A stretch of 57,584 nt of DNA from Oscillibacter valericigenes (GCF_021531315.1 NZ_JAFBIQ010000014.1:1-57584), one strand, 5' to 3'; shown: positions 17,383 to 27,091, counted from the first letter of the stretch. The notes: a model not told the origin generated them from the letters alone. Translations and numbers: made by a program.

Positions 17383-17422
17383 AAACAGGAAGCCCGCAGC
17401 AAAAGCTGCGGGCTTCCTGTTT
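17383..17422. terminator. Bidirectional terminator
   Basis: A hairpin with 18-bp arms (AACAGGAAGCCCGCAGC and its complement around AAAA) separates the convergent spoIIM and S-layer-homology genes; both tails carry short A/T runs. Confidence 0.9.
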
Positions 17423-17442
17423 GTCATATTGGTTCCGGAGGA

Positions 17443-19437
17443 TCAGCCGCCGATCTCGATCGCGCGGATGATGCCGTCCTTGACATAAAGGTTGATCGAA
17501 CCACCATACCTGATCGCCGCGTCCACACCGTCGGTAAACCAGCTGCCGCCGTCGCGGTTCCAAATCAGAACGTTGGAGGGCACATTGTAGGTGCGTCCGC
17601 CGTAGTTGATCGCGGTCGTGCCGACCCACGCGGAAGCGGGAACACGGTTAAACTTATCCAGCGTGACCATCTGCGTGAAGCGTCCGTCGCTTTCCTTAAA
17701 GGCTACAAAGTCACCGACATTGATCGCATACCCGGCATTGTGTGTGACCGTAGAGGTTCCGTAGTCGATCTCAATGCTCCTGGTCTTGGACTCCTTATCC
17801 TCGATGATGTTCTTCACGCGGCCATACTTCTCCGTGCTGTTGACATCCGTGCCGCTCAGCGCGATCAGGTCGACCTGACCGCTGCCGTTCGTGCGGGCGT
17901 AAATGATCTGACTCTGCGGAACGATGACCTCCGTAAGCTCGGAGAGGCTCTTGAGCTCGCCGTCCACATAAATCAACACGTTGTCCGCCAGCTTCTTCCC
18001 GCCGAGCGTTCCCTCACGGACATCCAGATTTCCGCTCGCGCCGCCGGATCTGGCCGACAGGCTGACCGTCTTATCCTTGGAGGCAGAGATGCCGACAAGC
18101 TTGCCACTATATTCGGAGTAGGTGCCTTTAATGGTGATCATCGTGCTGCCGCAGAACATCTGGAGCACACCCTGGGAGTCCACGATGCCGACCGCGTTCG
18201 CGCGGGCGGAGCTCTCGCCGTCCACCGCGCCGGCCACGCTGCCGTCGCTTGTGAGCAGAAGCGTCATGGTCTTGCCGGGCTTGAATTTTGCGAGGCTCTC
18301 CTGCGCCGTGGGCAGAACGGAGAATTCCATCCCGTTGAGCACCGTGATGCTGTTCGGCGCATCGGGCGAGGGCTCGCAGGCCTCATAATACACCGCCACG
18401 CGCGTATCGCAGGCATAAAGCGTATTGGTCGAGGCGTCGTAGGTCACCACATCATAGCGCCGCAGCGAGGAAATGGAGCTGAGCACACCGTTGCGGTAAA
18501 CATCGAAATCCGTTCTGCCGCCCGTTAGGGCGCTGATGCCGACCGTTGATTTATCCGCCGAGAGAATGACCGCCGCGTTGCTCACCGCAGCGCCGGTCGT
18601 GCTGCTTACCACGGGAACAAAGGTCAGCACCTTACCGTCCGCGTCGAGCAGCAGGTCTCCCTTGAGTCCGTTGAGCACCGTGGCGGAGCTTGGGCGCACA
18701 AGGTCATAGCTGTTCTTCTTCCCGCCGGAGACCCGCGCGGTATTGCCGTTGAGGGCTATCAGCGTTACGCGCTCGCGCGAGACACAGTTTGCAGGGTTGT
18801 AGACCCTTGTTGTTGTGGATGTCTCACCGTCCTTATCGGTGCTGCTGCTCGTCGCCTTCGCGCCGAGCACATTGACGAACAGCTGCGCCGCCTGCGCGCG
18901 GGAAATAGCTGCGCCGCCTGCAAGCTCCACGCCCGCGCTCACACCGGAGGCCTTGGCAAGGTCAATGTAGCCCTCCGGCCAAATGCCGCCGGAGGCCGCG
19001 TCCGCATCCGTGCGGAGCAGGCGCATGAGAATGGTCACGGCCTCGCCGTAGCTGATGGCGCGATCCGGCTGGAAGGTGCCGTCCGGCAAGCCCGCCAGCA
19101 GCTTTTCGCCGCGCACGGCATAGTTGATATAGCGGGCAGCCCAGTGGCTCGCGCGCACATCGGGGAAGATCGTCACCGTTTTGTAGCGCAGCACATCGCT
19201 GCTGCCCATCAGTGTGACCAGCATCTTGCAAAATTCCGCGCGGGTGAGCTGCGCATAGGGATTGAACTGCCCGATGCCGTTGCCCTCGACCACGCCGAGC
19301 AGGCGCAGCACCTCCACATTCTGCGCCGTCTTCTTGTCCGACACATCGGAGAAGCCGCCCGCCGCCGAAGCGGGAAGCACCACTGCCGAAAGCGCCAGCA
19401 CAAGAGCGAGCAGCGCGGAAAATACTCTTTTTTTCAT
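17443..19437 (-). CDS. S-layer homology (SLH) domain surface protein
   Basis: The 664-residue exported protein begins with a signal peptide (MKKRVFSALLALVLALSAVV, cleavage after ASA). It has three SLH repeats at about residues 28-75, 90-145 and 150-195, including GQFNPYAQLTRAEFCKMLV and GTFQPDRAISYGEAVTILM. SLH domains bind pyruvylated secondary wall polymer. The remaining ~470 residues are beta-rich, repetitive and Ser/Thr-rich, without a catalytic signature I recognise. The ATG follows AGGAGAAAAACT. It starts 13 bp after the ABC permease on the same strand, so it is probably co-transcribed with the efflux system. Confidence 0.9.
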   Translation of the reverse strand: MKKRVFSALLALVLALSAVVLPASAAGGFSDVSDKKTAQNVEVLRLLGVVEGNGIGQFNPYAQLTRAEFCKMLVTLMGSSDVLRYKTVTIFPDVRASHWAARYINYAVRGEKLLAGLPDGTFQPDRAISYGEAVTILMRLLRTDADAASGGIWPEGYIDLAKASGVSAGVELAGGAAISRAQAAQLFVNVLGAKATSSSTDKDGETSTTTRVYNPANCVSRERVTLIALNGNTARVSGGKKNSYDLVRPSSATVLNGLKGDLLLDADGKVLTFVPVVSSTTGAAVSNAAVILSADKSTVGISALTGGRTDFDVYRNGVLSSISSLRRYDVVTYDASTNTLYACDTRVAVYYEACEPSPDAPNSITVLNGMEFSVLPTAQESLAKFKPGKTMTLLLTSDGSVAGAVDGESSARANAVGIVDSQGVLQMFCGSTMITIKGTYSEYSGKLVGISASKDKTVSLSARSGGASGNLDVREGTLGGKKLADNVLIYVDGELKSLSELTEVIVPQSQIIYARTNGSGQVDLIALSGTDVNSTEKYGRVKNIIEDKESKTRSIEIDYGTSTVTHNAGYAINVGDFVAFKESDGRFTQMVTLDKFNRVPASAWVGTTAINYGGRTYNVPSNVLIWNRDGGSWFTDGVDAAIRYGGSINLYVKDGIIRAIEIGG

Positions 19438-19450
19438 AGTTTTTCTCCTC

Positions 19451-20704
19451 TCATTCCGCCCGCAGCGCTTCCACGGGCTGGAGTTTCGACGCCTTGATGG
19501 CGGGATAGCTGCCAAAGAGCACGCCCAGCGCGACGCTCAGGGCAAACGCCGCGATCGTGACCCACGGCACGGGGTAGATCGTTTGCTGATAGATGATGCG
19601 TCCGAGCACCACGCTGCCGATCGTGCCGAAGAGGATGCCGACGATGCCGCCCATGCCGCAGAGCATACCGGCCTCGATCAAAAATTGGGTGACAATGCTC
19701 GAGCGCTGCGCGCCGATGGCGCGGCGAATACCGATCTCGCGGGTGCGCTCGGTCACGGTGACGAGCATGATGTTCATGATGCCGATGCCGCCGACGAGCA
19801 GCGAGATCGCCGCGATGCCGCCGAGCACCATGCCGATCATATTCATCGACTCATTCTGGAACTGCTGCCAGTAGTCCGCCGCCCGCACCTCGTAATCACC
19901 GCTGCCCTGCGGGACCAGTCCTTTAAGGAAGCCGCCGATGTAGGCGATGGCGGTGTTGACCGATTCACTGTCGCGTGCCTTGACGATGTATTCCGTGAAG
20001 CGCGCGCCGCCGAGCACGCGGCTCGCCGTGTAGGGAAAGACGGCCATGTTATCCATCTGCGTGACGCTGTTGTCGCCCTCCTTGCCGCGCGCGGCGTAGA
20101 CACCCACAACGGTGAAGTTGTTGCCGTTGACCTTGATGGTCTTGCCGACCGGATCGACCGTGCCGAAAAACTGCTTGGCCATCTCCGCGCCGATGACACA
20201 GACCTGATTATAGTTCTGAATGTCCAGATACGCAAGGTCGCGCCCCTTGGCGACGGTCAGATTGTTGCACGCGCTGTACTGGTCGGAGCCGTAGTAGAGC
20301 GTCGGCGGGCCGCTGATGAGGTTCCACTGCTTGTCGTACTCCGTCTCCATCGTGGAAGAGTTCTTTGTACCGTAGATCACAGTGGCGTTCGCCTGCCCGT
20401 TCGGCGTGACGCCGATGACATATTCCTTCAGGCCCTGGCAGTATTCGTAAAGGTCGGGAAAATAGTCCTTGCTGACATCGTTGCCGTCTGCATCGTACAT
20501 CCATGAGTAGATGCTCACAGAGACGCGGTTTGCGCCCATCGCGGAATACTGCTTCATCATCTGCGCCTTCATGCCCTCCATGACCGAAACGATGGTCATG
20601 ACGGCGGCGATGCCGATGAAGATGGAGAGGATCGTCAGCGCGCTGCGCCCTTTCTTGCCGATGATGGAGCGCCATGCCATTTTGAATGCCTGTAAAATGT
20701 TCAC
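19451..20704 (-). CDS. MacB/FtsX-type ABC transporter permease
   Basis: The 417-residue permease has one N-terminal membrane helix ([20 protein letters not shown]), a ~220-residue extracytoplasmic MacB-periplasmic core domain, and three C-terminal helices with the FtsX-fold consensus [28 protein letters not shown]. MacB-type mechanotransmission exporters handle peptides, antibiotics or lipoproteins. I chose the GTG whose A overlaps the TGA of the ATPase gene; a TTG two codons upstream is an alternative. It is third in the order adaptor, ATPase, permease. Confidence 0.92.
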   Translation of the reverse strand: MNILQAFKMAWRSIIGKKGRSALTILSIFIGIAAVMTIVSVMEGMKAQMMKQYSAMGANRVSVSIYSWMYDADGNDVSKDYFPDLYEYCQGLKEYVIGVTPNGQANATVIYGTKNSSTMETEYDKQWNLISGPPTLYYGSDQYSACNNLTVAKGRDLAYLDIQNYNQVCVIGAEMAKQFFGTVDPVGKTIKVNGNNFTVVGVYAARGKEGDNSVTQMDNMAVFPYTASRVLGGARFTEYIVKARDSESVNTAIAYIGGFLKGLVPQGSGDYEVRAADYWQQFQNESMNMIGMVLGGIAAISLLVGGIGIMNIMLVTVTERTREIGIRRAIGAQRSSIVTQFLIEAGMLCGMGGIVGILFGTIGSVVLGRIIYQQTIYPVPWVTIAAFALSVALGVLFGSYPAIKASKLQPVEALRAE

Positions 20705-21402
20705 AGCCAATCCACCTCCTGCTGCCGATCGTCGATGATCTTGCCGTCCGCGAGGCGGACGCAGCGCCGCGCGGTGGCGGCGATGCCGTTGTCGTGCGTG
20801 ATGAGAATGACGGTGCTGCCGTCCTTATTGAGCTGCTGGAGGAACTGGAGCACCTCATGGCCCGTTTTGGAGTCCAGCGCGCCGGTCGGCTCGTCTGCCA
20901 TGATGATGGGCGGCCGCGTCGAGATGGCGCGGGCGATGGCCACGCGCTGCTGCTGTCCGCCGGACATCTGCGTAGGCTTATTCTTGCGGCGGTCGACAAG
21001 GCCGACGCGCTCAAGCGCCTCGATGGCCAGCTCGTGCCTGTCGTCGATGCCGATGCCCTGATAGACAAGCGGCAGCTCGACATTCTCCTGCACGGAGAGC
21101 GACTGAATGAGGTTATACTGCTGAAAGATGAAGCCGATCTCCTTGTTGCGGATGCGCGAGAGCTCGGTGTCGCTCAGCTCGCTCACATCCGTCCCCTCCA
21201 GCAGATACTCGCCGTAGGTCGGAATGTCAAGGCAGCCGAGCACGTTCATCATCGTCGATTTGCCCGAGCCGGACTGACCGACGATGGCGACGAACTCGCC
21301 CTTGTCGATGCTGAGCGAAACGCCGTCGAGCGCGCGGACCTCGCTCTCAAGGCCCTCGGAGTATATCTTATAGACATCTCGCAGTTCGATCAATTTTGCC
21401 AT
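20701..21402 (-). CDS. MacB/LolD-type ABC transporter ATP-binding protein
   Basis: The 233-residue ATPase has Walker [11 protein letters not shown]-loop FIFQQYNLI, signature [14 protein letters not shown], Walker [13 protein letters not shown], and the H-loop ITHDNGIA. Sequence type is that of the lipoprotein/macrolide exporter subfamily. It overlaps the permease start by 4 bp and starts 10 bp after the adaptor gene, so the three form one transport complex at the membrane. Confidence 0.95.
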   Translation of the reverse strand: MAKLIELRDVYKIYSEGLESEVRALDGVSLSIDKGEFVAIVGQSGSGKSTMMNVLGCLDIPTYGEYLLEGTDVSELSDTELSRIRNKEIGFIFQQYNLIQSLSVQENVELPLVYQGIGIDDRHELAIEALERVGLVDRRKNKPTQMSGGQQQRVAIARAISTRPPIIMADEPTGALDSKTGHEVLQFLQQLNKDGSTVILITHDNGIAATARRCVRLADGKIIDDRQQEVDWL

Positions 21403-21412
21403 GACGCTATCC

Positions 21413-23107
21413 TCAAAACACCATGCCGCCGTTGTCCCAGCTGGTGGCCGAGCCGGTCATGTACTGCGTAAAGACCTCGTCGCCCTGCTCCACGCCGGAC
21501 TTGATCTCGACATTGTTGTTGTCCTGAATACCGATCTCGACCTGCACGGGATAGAAGCCCTCGGGGATCGTTTCGTCGGAGTACGGCAGCTCAATGGCGT
21601 TGTCGGGCTGTCTGTCCGCTTTGAGGTAGACGACCGTGGCGCTCGTGCCATCCTCGAGGCCCACCGTGCGCACGGCCTGAATGGGCAGGACAAGGCAGTT
21701 GTCGCTCTGGCTGGCGGTGAGGTTATAGTTGATGTTGCTGTTGATCTGCAGCGTACCGTCCGAATTGTCTGCCTCGATGGTGAAGGGATAGGTCGCAACG
21801 CCGTTATTCACACTGCTCGAAAAGCTGACGGAGCTGATCGTGCCGAAGCTCGGATTGCCCCACTGGTTCAGATTGACGCCCATGCCGACCTTGAGGTAGC
21901 TGACATTGCGCTCGTCCACCGTCGCGCTGATGGTGACGGTGTTCGTGTCGGAGATGGTCAGCGCGGTCGCGCTGGAGGTGATCTCCTGCCCCGGCATGAT
22001 GCTCAAGCCGATGATCATGCCGTCAATGGGCGCGACGGCGTTGGCGTAGGCGGCATTCTTCTCCGCGTCCTCCAGCTCCTTCTGCGCCTTCTGCAGGCTC
22101 TGCTCCAAATCAAAGATGGTGTTCTCGGTGTTCTCGCCGTTGACCTGAACCAAAAGCTGTCCGGCAGAAACGGAGAGATAGTCGATCAGGTTCGTCGCGG
22201 CGACCGTACCGGCGGGAATGCTCAGCTCGCTCGTGCGGTAATAATCGAGCTTACCCGCCTCGTAGGGATAAACGGTCTCGCCGTTCACCGTCACGGTCGC
22301 GGAGGCCGCCATATCCTTAGCGAGCACGCCCGCGTTTGGAACCACGATCTCCGCGCTAAAGAGCTCCGAGCCCTCGCTCGTCACGCGCTTGACCATATGT
22401 ACCGTCTCCACCCTGCCATCGATCGAGGACATCAGCGCAGGGATGGAGACCTGCACGGTCTGACCGGCGTAAAGCTCGCCCTGATAGGCGTAGCTGTAAT
22501 ACTGCGTGAGGCGCATCTGCGTGTCGTCCACGAGCGTAGCGACCTTCTGCGCGCCGACCTCGTCGCCGACCGTAAGCTTCACAGTCTCGAGGAGCTTGCC
22601 GGCGTAGGGCGCGGTCAGATTGAGCTTGGCAATGTCTTTATAAGCTGCGTTGAGCTGCTTCTGATAGCCCTCGATGTTCGTCTTTGCCTCGCGCACCTTT
22701 TTCTCCGCATCGGGAGAATCGTAGGTGAAGAGCGGGTCGCCCGCGGCGACCTTCTGCCCCTCGGTCACGAAGACATCGCCCACGGTACCCGCGGTCGCAA
22801 GCGTGATGCTCTCACTCTTCTTCGCCTTGACCATACCGCTGCCGTCAACCGTCGAAGTGATGGAGCCGTAGTCCACAATGGCGGTGCCGATCTCCGCCTC
22901 GCCATCCTTCTTTCCGAATTTCTTAAAGAGGGTGAAGCCGATCGCAAGCACCAATACGGCGGCAATGATGCGCCGCACGGTCTTTTTGCGCTTTTTCCTG
23001 CTCTTCGGCGGCGTTGGAGCGCTGCCCGGTGCGCCGGCAGGGGTAGGCGTTTCTACGGCGCTCTGCGCCGGCGTCGTCTGCGCGACGGGTTCCATCGTCT
23101 GTTCCAT
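21413..23107 (-). CDS. HlyD/MFP-family efflux adaptor
   Basis: The 564-residue protein is membrane-anchored: a Pro/Ala-rich cytoplasmic leader (residues 1-35), a basic KSRKKRKKTVRR stop, then a helix (RIIAAVLVLAIGFTLF). The body shows the membrane fusion protein layout: a lipoyl half-motif (GTVGDVFVTEGQKVAAGDPLF), a coiled-coil, a second lipoyl half (APIDGMIIGLSIMPGQEI), then barrel domains. In Gram-positives such proteins pair with MacB-like ABC exporters, as here. The start at MEQTMEP follows AAAGGAAGAACAGC. It is the first gene of a four-gene operon. Confidence 0.93.
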   Translation of the reverse strand: MEQTMEPVAQTTPAQSAVETPTPAGAPGSAPTPPKSRKKRKKTVRRIIAAVLVLAIGFTLFKKFGKKDGEAEIGTAIVDYGSITSTVDGSGMVKAKKSESITLATAGTVGDVFVTEGQKVAAGDPLFTYDSPDAEKKVREAKTNIEGYQKQLNAAYKDIAKLNLTAPYAGKLLETVKLTVGDEVGAQKVATLVDDTQMRLTQYYSYAYQGELYAGQTVQVSIPALMSSIDGRVETVHMVKRVTSEGSELFSAEIVVPNAGVLAKDMAASATVTVNGETVYPYEAGKLDYYRTSELSIPAGTVAATNLIDYLSVSAGQLLVQVNGENTENTIFDLEQSLQKAQKELEDAEKNAAYANAVAPIDGMIIGLSIMPGQEITSSATALTISDTNTVTISATVDERNVSYLKVGMGVNLNQWGNPSFGTISSVSFSSSVNNGVATYPFTIEADNSDGTLQINSNINYNLTASQSDNCLVLPIQAVRTVGLEDGTSATVVYLKADRQPDNAIELPYSDETIPEGFYPVQVEIGIQDNNNVEIKSGVEQGDEVFTQYMTGSATSWDNGGMVF

Positions 23108-23156
23108 GTTGCTGTTCTTCCTTTCCCGGATTTGCTGTGTGTAATACACTTCATAC

Positions 23157-23222
23157 AGTATAACACAGGTTTCTTAAAAAGTCTTTGCGAAATGGTTACA
23201 ATTTTGGTTTCATTTTGTAACC
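23157..23222 (-). promoter_or_regulatory. Promoter and putative operator of the efflux operon
   Basis: Minus-strand TGTGTTATACT (extended -10, TATACT at 23,157-23,162) lies about 50 bp upstream of the adaptor start. Further upstream, a perfect 8-bp inverted repeat (GGTTACAA at 23,194-23,201; TTGTAACC at 23,215-23,222) with a 13-bp spacer covers the area just above the expected -35, a usual place for an activator. Regulator identity unknown. The stretch 23,108-23,460 contains no gene I can support. Confidence 0.5.
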
Positions 23223-23357
23223 TTCTCGCTTCCTAATAGGCTTAGACGAAGCCAAGCGCCTTTTTGTTCCGCACTTTCAAAAAATTTTTTGCAAGAAAAT
23301 CAGGCGCTCAGGGCGGCAAGAAATACGCCGAACGATGCGGGGAGCACCAAAAAACGG

Positions 23358-23386
23358 TTGACCGGAGGGAAAAAAACTGATACTCT
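23358..23386 (+). promoter_or_regulatory. Putative promoter of the flavodiiron protein gene
   Basis: TTGACC (23,358-23,363), a 17-bp spacer and TACTCT (23,381-23,386) lie 75 bp upstream of the GTG start. The -10 is imperfect. Confidence 0.4.
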
Positions 23387-23460
23387 TTTTCGTGTAAACG
23401 AAAGTCAGCCGATATGCGTTCCCCTCTCCCCCTTTGGGAAGGCTGTGAAAGGAGAAAACC

Positions 23461-24663
23461 GTGAACGACGAAATGCGCAACACGATCCCGACCATTGCAG
23501 ACGCCGTCCGCTATGTGGGCGCGGACGACAATTCTCTCGCGCTTTTTGAAAACCAATACCCCATCCAGCCGATGGGCGTGAGCTACAACTCCTACCTTAT
23601 TTTAGATGAAAAGATCGCCGTCATGGACAGCGTGGACGCCCGCGCGGCGGACGAATGGCTCGCCAAGCTCACGCACGAGCTGAACGGGCGCAGCCCGGAC
23701 TACCTTGTGATCTCGCACATGGAGCCGGACCATTCCGGCAGCATCCTGCGCCTTGCGGAGAAATATCAGGAAATGAAGCTCGTCGGCAACACCAAGACCT
23801 TCACAATGCTCCGCCAGTTCTTCGGCGCGAAAGCACCGACAGACGACCGCTTGCTGGAGGTCGGCGAGGGCGGAACGCTCCCCCTCGGCGCGCATACGCT
23901 TCATTTTACGCTCGCCCCGATGGTCCACTGGCCCGAGGTGATGGTCGCCTACGAGGAAACAGAGAAGCTTCTCTTCTCTGCCGACGCCTTCGGACGCTTC
24001 GGCTCGCTGGGGCGCACTGCCAACGCGCCATGGGCGCCGCAGGCACGACGCTACTACTACAACATTGTCGGTAAGTACGGCGCGCAGGTGCAGGCACTGC
24101 TGAAAAAGGCGTCCGCGCTGGAGATCAAAACGGTCTGCCCGCTCCACGGACCCGTGCTGACGGGCGAAGCACTCGGCGAGTCCCTGCGCCTCTACGACCT
24201 GTGGTCGCGCTGGCAGAGCGAGTCGCCGGAGGATATTCTGCTCGCCCACGCCTCCATTCATGGCAACACCGCCCGCGCAGCGGAGCTGCTCAAGCAAAAG
24301 CTGGAAGCGAAAGGCGCGCGGGTCACGCTCTGCGACCTGACGACGACCGAAGTCTCCTACGCAGTAGCGAACGCTTTCTACTGCGGTAAGCTCGTACTGG
24401 CCTGCTCGACCTATGACGGCGGGCTGTTCCCTCCCATGGAGGAATTTCTGAGCCACCTGCAAGCCAAGGGTTTCCGCGACCGCAGCGTCGGCCTGATGGA
24501 AAACGGCTCGTGGGCGCCTGCCGCGGCGCGGCTGATGCGCGCAAAGCTCGAGGAAATGAAAGACCTGCGCGTGTGCGACACCGTGGTGTCGCTGCGCAGC
24601 GCGCTCAGTCCGGCAAGCGAGGCGCAGATGGACGCGCTGGCCGCGGAGCTGTGTGCGGAATAA
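23461..24663 (+). CDS. Flavodiiron protein (FprA family A-type flavoprotein)
   Basis: The 400-residue enzyme reduces O2 to water or NO to N2O and protects anaerobes. The N-terminal metallo-beta-lactamase-like domain has the diiron ligands His86, Glu88 and Asp90 in SHMEPDHSG, then His156 (MVHWPEV), Asp175 (SADAFG) and His229 (PLHGPVL). From about residue 255 a flavodoxin domain follows, with FMN-binding ASIHGNTARAAELL and STYDGGLFPPM. No rubredoxin domain is fused. The start is GTG with GAAAGGAGAAAACC upstream. Single-gene unit with its own terminator. Confidence 0.94.
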   Translation: MNDEMRNTIPTIADAVRYVGADDNSLALFENQYPIQPMGVSYNSYLILDEKIAVMDSVDARAADEWLAKLTHELNGRSPDYLVISHMEPDHSGSILRLAEKYQEMKLVGNTKTFTMLRQFFGAKAPTDDRLLEVGEGGTLPLGAHTLHFTLAPMVHWPEVMVAYEETEKLLFSADAFGRFGSLGRTANAPWAPQARRYYYNIVGKYGAQVQALLKKASALEIKTVCPLHGPVLTGEALGESLRLYDLWSRWQSESPEDILLAHASIHGNTARAAELLKQKLEAKGARVTLCDLTTTEVSYAVANAFYCGKLVLACSTYDGGLFPPMEEFLSHLQAKGFRDRSVGLMENGSWAPAAARLMRAKLEEMKDLRVCDTVVSLRSALSPASEAQMDALAAELCAE

Positions 24664-24682
24664 AATACCAAATATAATACCA

Positions 24683-24718
24683 AGAGAGGCGGGCATAGCC
24701 CGTCTCTCTTCTTTTCTT
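24683..24718 (+). terminator. Intrinsic terminator
   Basis: Hairpin AGAGAGGCGGGC / GCCCGTCTCTCT followed by TCTTTTCTT, between the convergent flavodiiron and YkvI-like genes. Confidence 0.85.
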
Positions 24719-25826
24719 AATGTAGCGTGTCCTGCTCCGCGCTCTCCGGGAGCGCGCTCTTTTTCTCTCGACGCACCTGTGCAGCGTGGATGAGCAGACA
24801 GACGAGGAACAAGCTGCTGCAATAGCCGAAGATGGGATAAACCACACCGATGAGGTCGCCGAAACCGACGAGGCTGCCCGCAAAGGCGCACGCGCCGAGC
24901 ACGACGATGAAACCGGTGCGCCGCGCGGCGATCTGAGGCGATCTGCCTGTCGCATAGGTCACAATGGCGACGGTCATCGACAGCGCCGAGCCATACATAC
25001 ACAAAAGGAGCAATATCCCGTAAAGATAGCCGAGCGGGCGGCTGAGCGTATAGGCCAGCGCCAGCATCGGAAGCTCCGCCTCCGCCGTCTCCGGCGTTGT
25101 CATCACCGAAAGCAGCACGCTGTATGCGATAACCAACAGCAGCGTCGTGCCGAGCAGCACGCCGCGGCGCGCGTCTCTGCCGGACGCAGCCGCGCCGCCG
25201 AGCGGTGCAAGGATGCCGACCGAGCCAAAGAAGTTATAAAACGCAAAATTCACCGCGGCAAGGGCCGCGCTGCGCATAAGCGGATTGCTCCCTGCCGCCG
25301 TGCCGTCGGTCGGGATATGCAGCCCGCAGCGCGCAAGCGCCATGCCGCCGAAGAGCAGCGTGAGCGCGACGATGATCGGTACGATGAGCGAAAACGCCCC
25401 CACCGTGCCGCGCAGACCACGCAGAGCCACAAGCGTCACACAGACAGCCATGAATACGCTGCCAAGCCAGGTCGGCAAGGAGAACAGCTGACAGAGCAGC
25501 GCCCCGCCGCCCGCATACATAATGGCGGCGACGCCGAAGAGCAGAATGAGCTGGAGCGTGGACGATACGCGCCGCAGCCAGTGCAGTTTTTCCCACGGCA
25601 CGAGCACCGTGTCCATCTCCGCAACGCCTGTGTGCGCAATAATGTTCATCAGCGCCAGCCCGAAGGCCGCCAGCAGCGCCATCGACGCCGCGACGCCGAC
25701 CAGTCCCCTTGCGCCGAACGCGCCGAAAAACTGCCACAGCTCCTGTCCCGACACATAGCCCGCACCGAGAAAAGAGCCGGCAAAGGTCAGCGCCACGCTG
25801 CGCGCGTTCAAGTTCTGTTTTTCCAC
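24717..25826 (-). CDS. YkvI-like membrane transporter (LeuT-fold superfamily)
   Basis: The 369-residue protein has about ten hydrophobic segments. Its N terminus (ARSVALTFAGSFLGAGYVSGQELWQFF) is the hallmark of the YkvI family, with an unwound first helix typical of LeuT-fold amino-acid or ion symporters. No substrate is established for the family. It ends in a short charged tail (RREKKSALPESAEQ). The start is GTG with GGAGGG seven bases upstream. It stands alone between two terminators. Confidence 0.85.
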   Translation of the reverse strand: MEKQNLNARSVALTFAGSFLGAGYVSGQELWQFFGAFGARGLVGVAASMALLAAFGLALMNIIAHTGVAEMDTVLVPWEKLHWLRRVSSTLQLILLFGVAAIMYAGGGALLCQLFSLPTWLGSVFMAVCVTLVALRGLRGTVGAFSLIVPIIVALTLLFGGMALARCGLHIPTDGTAAGSNPLMRSAALAAVNFAFYNFFGSVGILAPLGGAAASGRDARRGVLLGTTLLLVIAYSVLLSVMTTPETAEAELPMLALAYTLSRPLGYLYGILLLLCMYGSALSMTVAIVTYATGRSPQIAARRTGFIVVLGACAFAGSLVGFGDLIGVVYPIFGYCSSLFLVCLLIHAAQVRREKKSALPESAEQDTLH

Positions 25827-25938
25827 TTGCCGTCCCTCCGCTCTCCGATCTTCAAACTCCGCCTATGATACCGTTTTTTCCACACATCGTCAAGGTTTCT
25901 TTTCGGAAAGATTTTGCCGTCTGGTTCAAAATTTTTCC

Positions 25939-25966
25939 TTGACTTTTTTGTGCAAGGTGCTATAAT
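25939..25966 (+). promoter_or_regulatory. Promoter of asnA
   Basis: TTGACT (25,939-25,944), a 16-bp spacer and a consensus TATAAT (25,961-25,966) lie 53 bp upstream of the start codon. The leader is too short for a T-box. Confidence 0.75.
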
Positions 25967-26019
25967 TATTCACATGTTTTTTATAAACATAACCAAAATT
26001 CCAAAGGAGTGAACCGGCA

Positions 26020-27027
26020 ATGAGCAAGGTCTATATCCCCGCAGATTATCATACCCCGCTGAATGTTTACGAAATGCAGCGCGCCATCGAATTCATCAAG
26101 AGTAATTTTCAGGTCAACCTGAGCAATGCGCTGAATCTGCGCCGCGTTTCCGCTCCGCTTTTCGTGGATGAAAACTCCGGTCTGAACGACAACCTCAACG
26201 GCGTGGAGCGTCCTGTCAGCTTCGACATTCCTGATGTCGGCCACAACGCGCAGGTCGTGCAGAGCCTTGCCAAGTGGAAGCGTCTGGCGCTCAAGCGCTA
26301 TGAGTTCAATGTCGGCAAGGGGCTCTTCACCGATATGAACGCGATCCGCCGCGATGAGGAGGTCGACAACATCCACTCGATCTATGTCGACCAGTGGGAC
26401 TGGGAAAAGGTCATCGACGCGGGTGACCGCAATGTCTCCTATCTCAAGCGCACGGTGCGCGACATCGTCGGCGCCATCATCGAGACGAACGATGCGCTGG
26501 GCATCGCCTTCCCGAGCCTGCACACCAAGCTCTCTCGCGAGGTGTTCTTCATCACCACGCAGGAGCTGGAGGACAAGTACCCCGATCTCACGCCCAAGCA
26601 GCGCGAGGATGCGATCTGCCGTGAGCATGGCACGGTATTTCTGATGCAGATCGGCGTCACGCTACACTCCGGCACCAAGCACGACGGCCGCGCCCCCGAC
26701 TATGACGATTGGGAGCTCAACGGCGACCTGCTGTTCTGGAACGATGTGCTCGGCCACGCCTTTGAGATCTCCTCCATGGGCATCCGTGTCAGCCCCGAGT
26801 CCCTTGACCGTCAGCTTACAGTCTCCGGCTGCGACGACCGCCGAGAGCTGCCCTTCCATAAGATGCTGCTCGCCGGCGAGCTGCCCCTGACGATGGGCGG
26901 CGGCATCGGCCAAAGCCGTCTTTGTATGCTGATGATCGGTACCGCCCACATCGGTGAGGTGCAGGTGAGCCTTTGGGACGACAAAACCCTCCATACCTGC
27001 GCGGACGCAGGCATCCTGCTGCTGTAA
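26020..27027 (+). CDS. asnA: Aspartate--ammonia ligase (asparagine synthetase A)
   Basis: The 335-residue enzyme makes asparagine from aspartate, ammonia and ATP. It is related to class II aspartyl-tRNA synthetases. Typical blocks are YIPADYHTPLNVYEMQRAIEFIK at the start, LNDNLNGVERPVSF, NVGKGLFTDMNAIRRDE, VDQWDWEKVI and the C-terminal LPLTMGGGIGQSRLCMLM motif 3 region. Length is standard. ATG with AAAGGAGTGAACCGGCA upstream. Monocistronic with a strong promoter and terminator. Confidence 0.97.
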   Translation: MSKVYIPADYHTPLNVYEMQRAIEFIKSNFQVNLSNALNLRRVSAPLFVDENSGLNDNLNGVERPVSFDIPDVGHNAQVVQSLAKWKRLALKRYEFNVGKGLFTDMNAIRRDEEVDNIHSIYVDQWDWEKVIDAGDRNVSYLKRTVRDIVGAIIETNDALGIAFPSLHTKLSREVFFITTQELEDKYPDLTPKQREDAICREHGTVFLMQIGVTLHSGTKHDGRAPDYDDWELNGDLLFWNDVLGHAFEISSMGIRVSPESLDRQLTVSGCDDRRELPFHKMLLAGELPLTMGGGIGQSRLCMLMIGTAHIGEVQVSLWDDKTLHTCADAGILLL

Positions 27028-27049
27028 GCGAAGACGAACAAAAATACCA

Positions 27050-27086
27050 AAAAAGGAAGCCGCGGCGCTGCCGCGGCTTCCTTTTT
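27050..27086. terminator. Terminator of asnA
   Basis: AAAAAGGAAGCCGCGGC, loop GCT, then the complementary arm and TTTTT. It marks the end of the left chromosomal block. Confidence 0.92.
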
Positions 27087-27091
27087 GTCTA

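Noticed and set aside
21401-23236. A 611-codon plus-strand frame opposite the efflux adaptor gene
   Set aside because: It mirrors the codon pattern of the adaptor gene and shows no domain signature; no promoter or ribosome binding site supports it.
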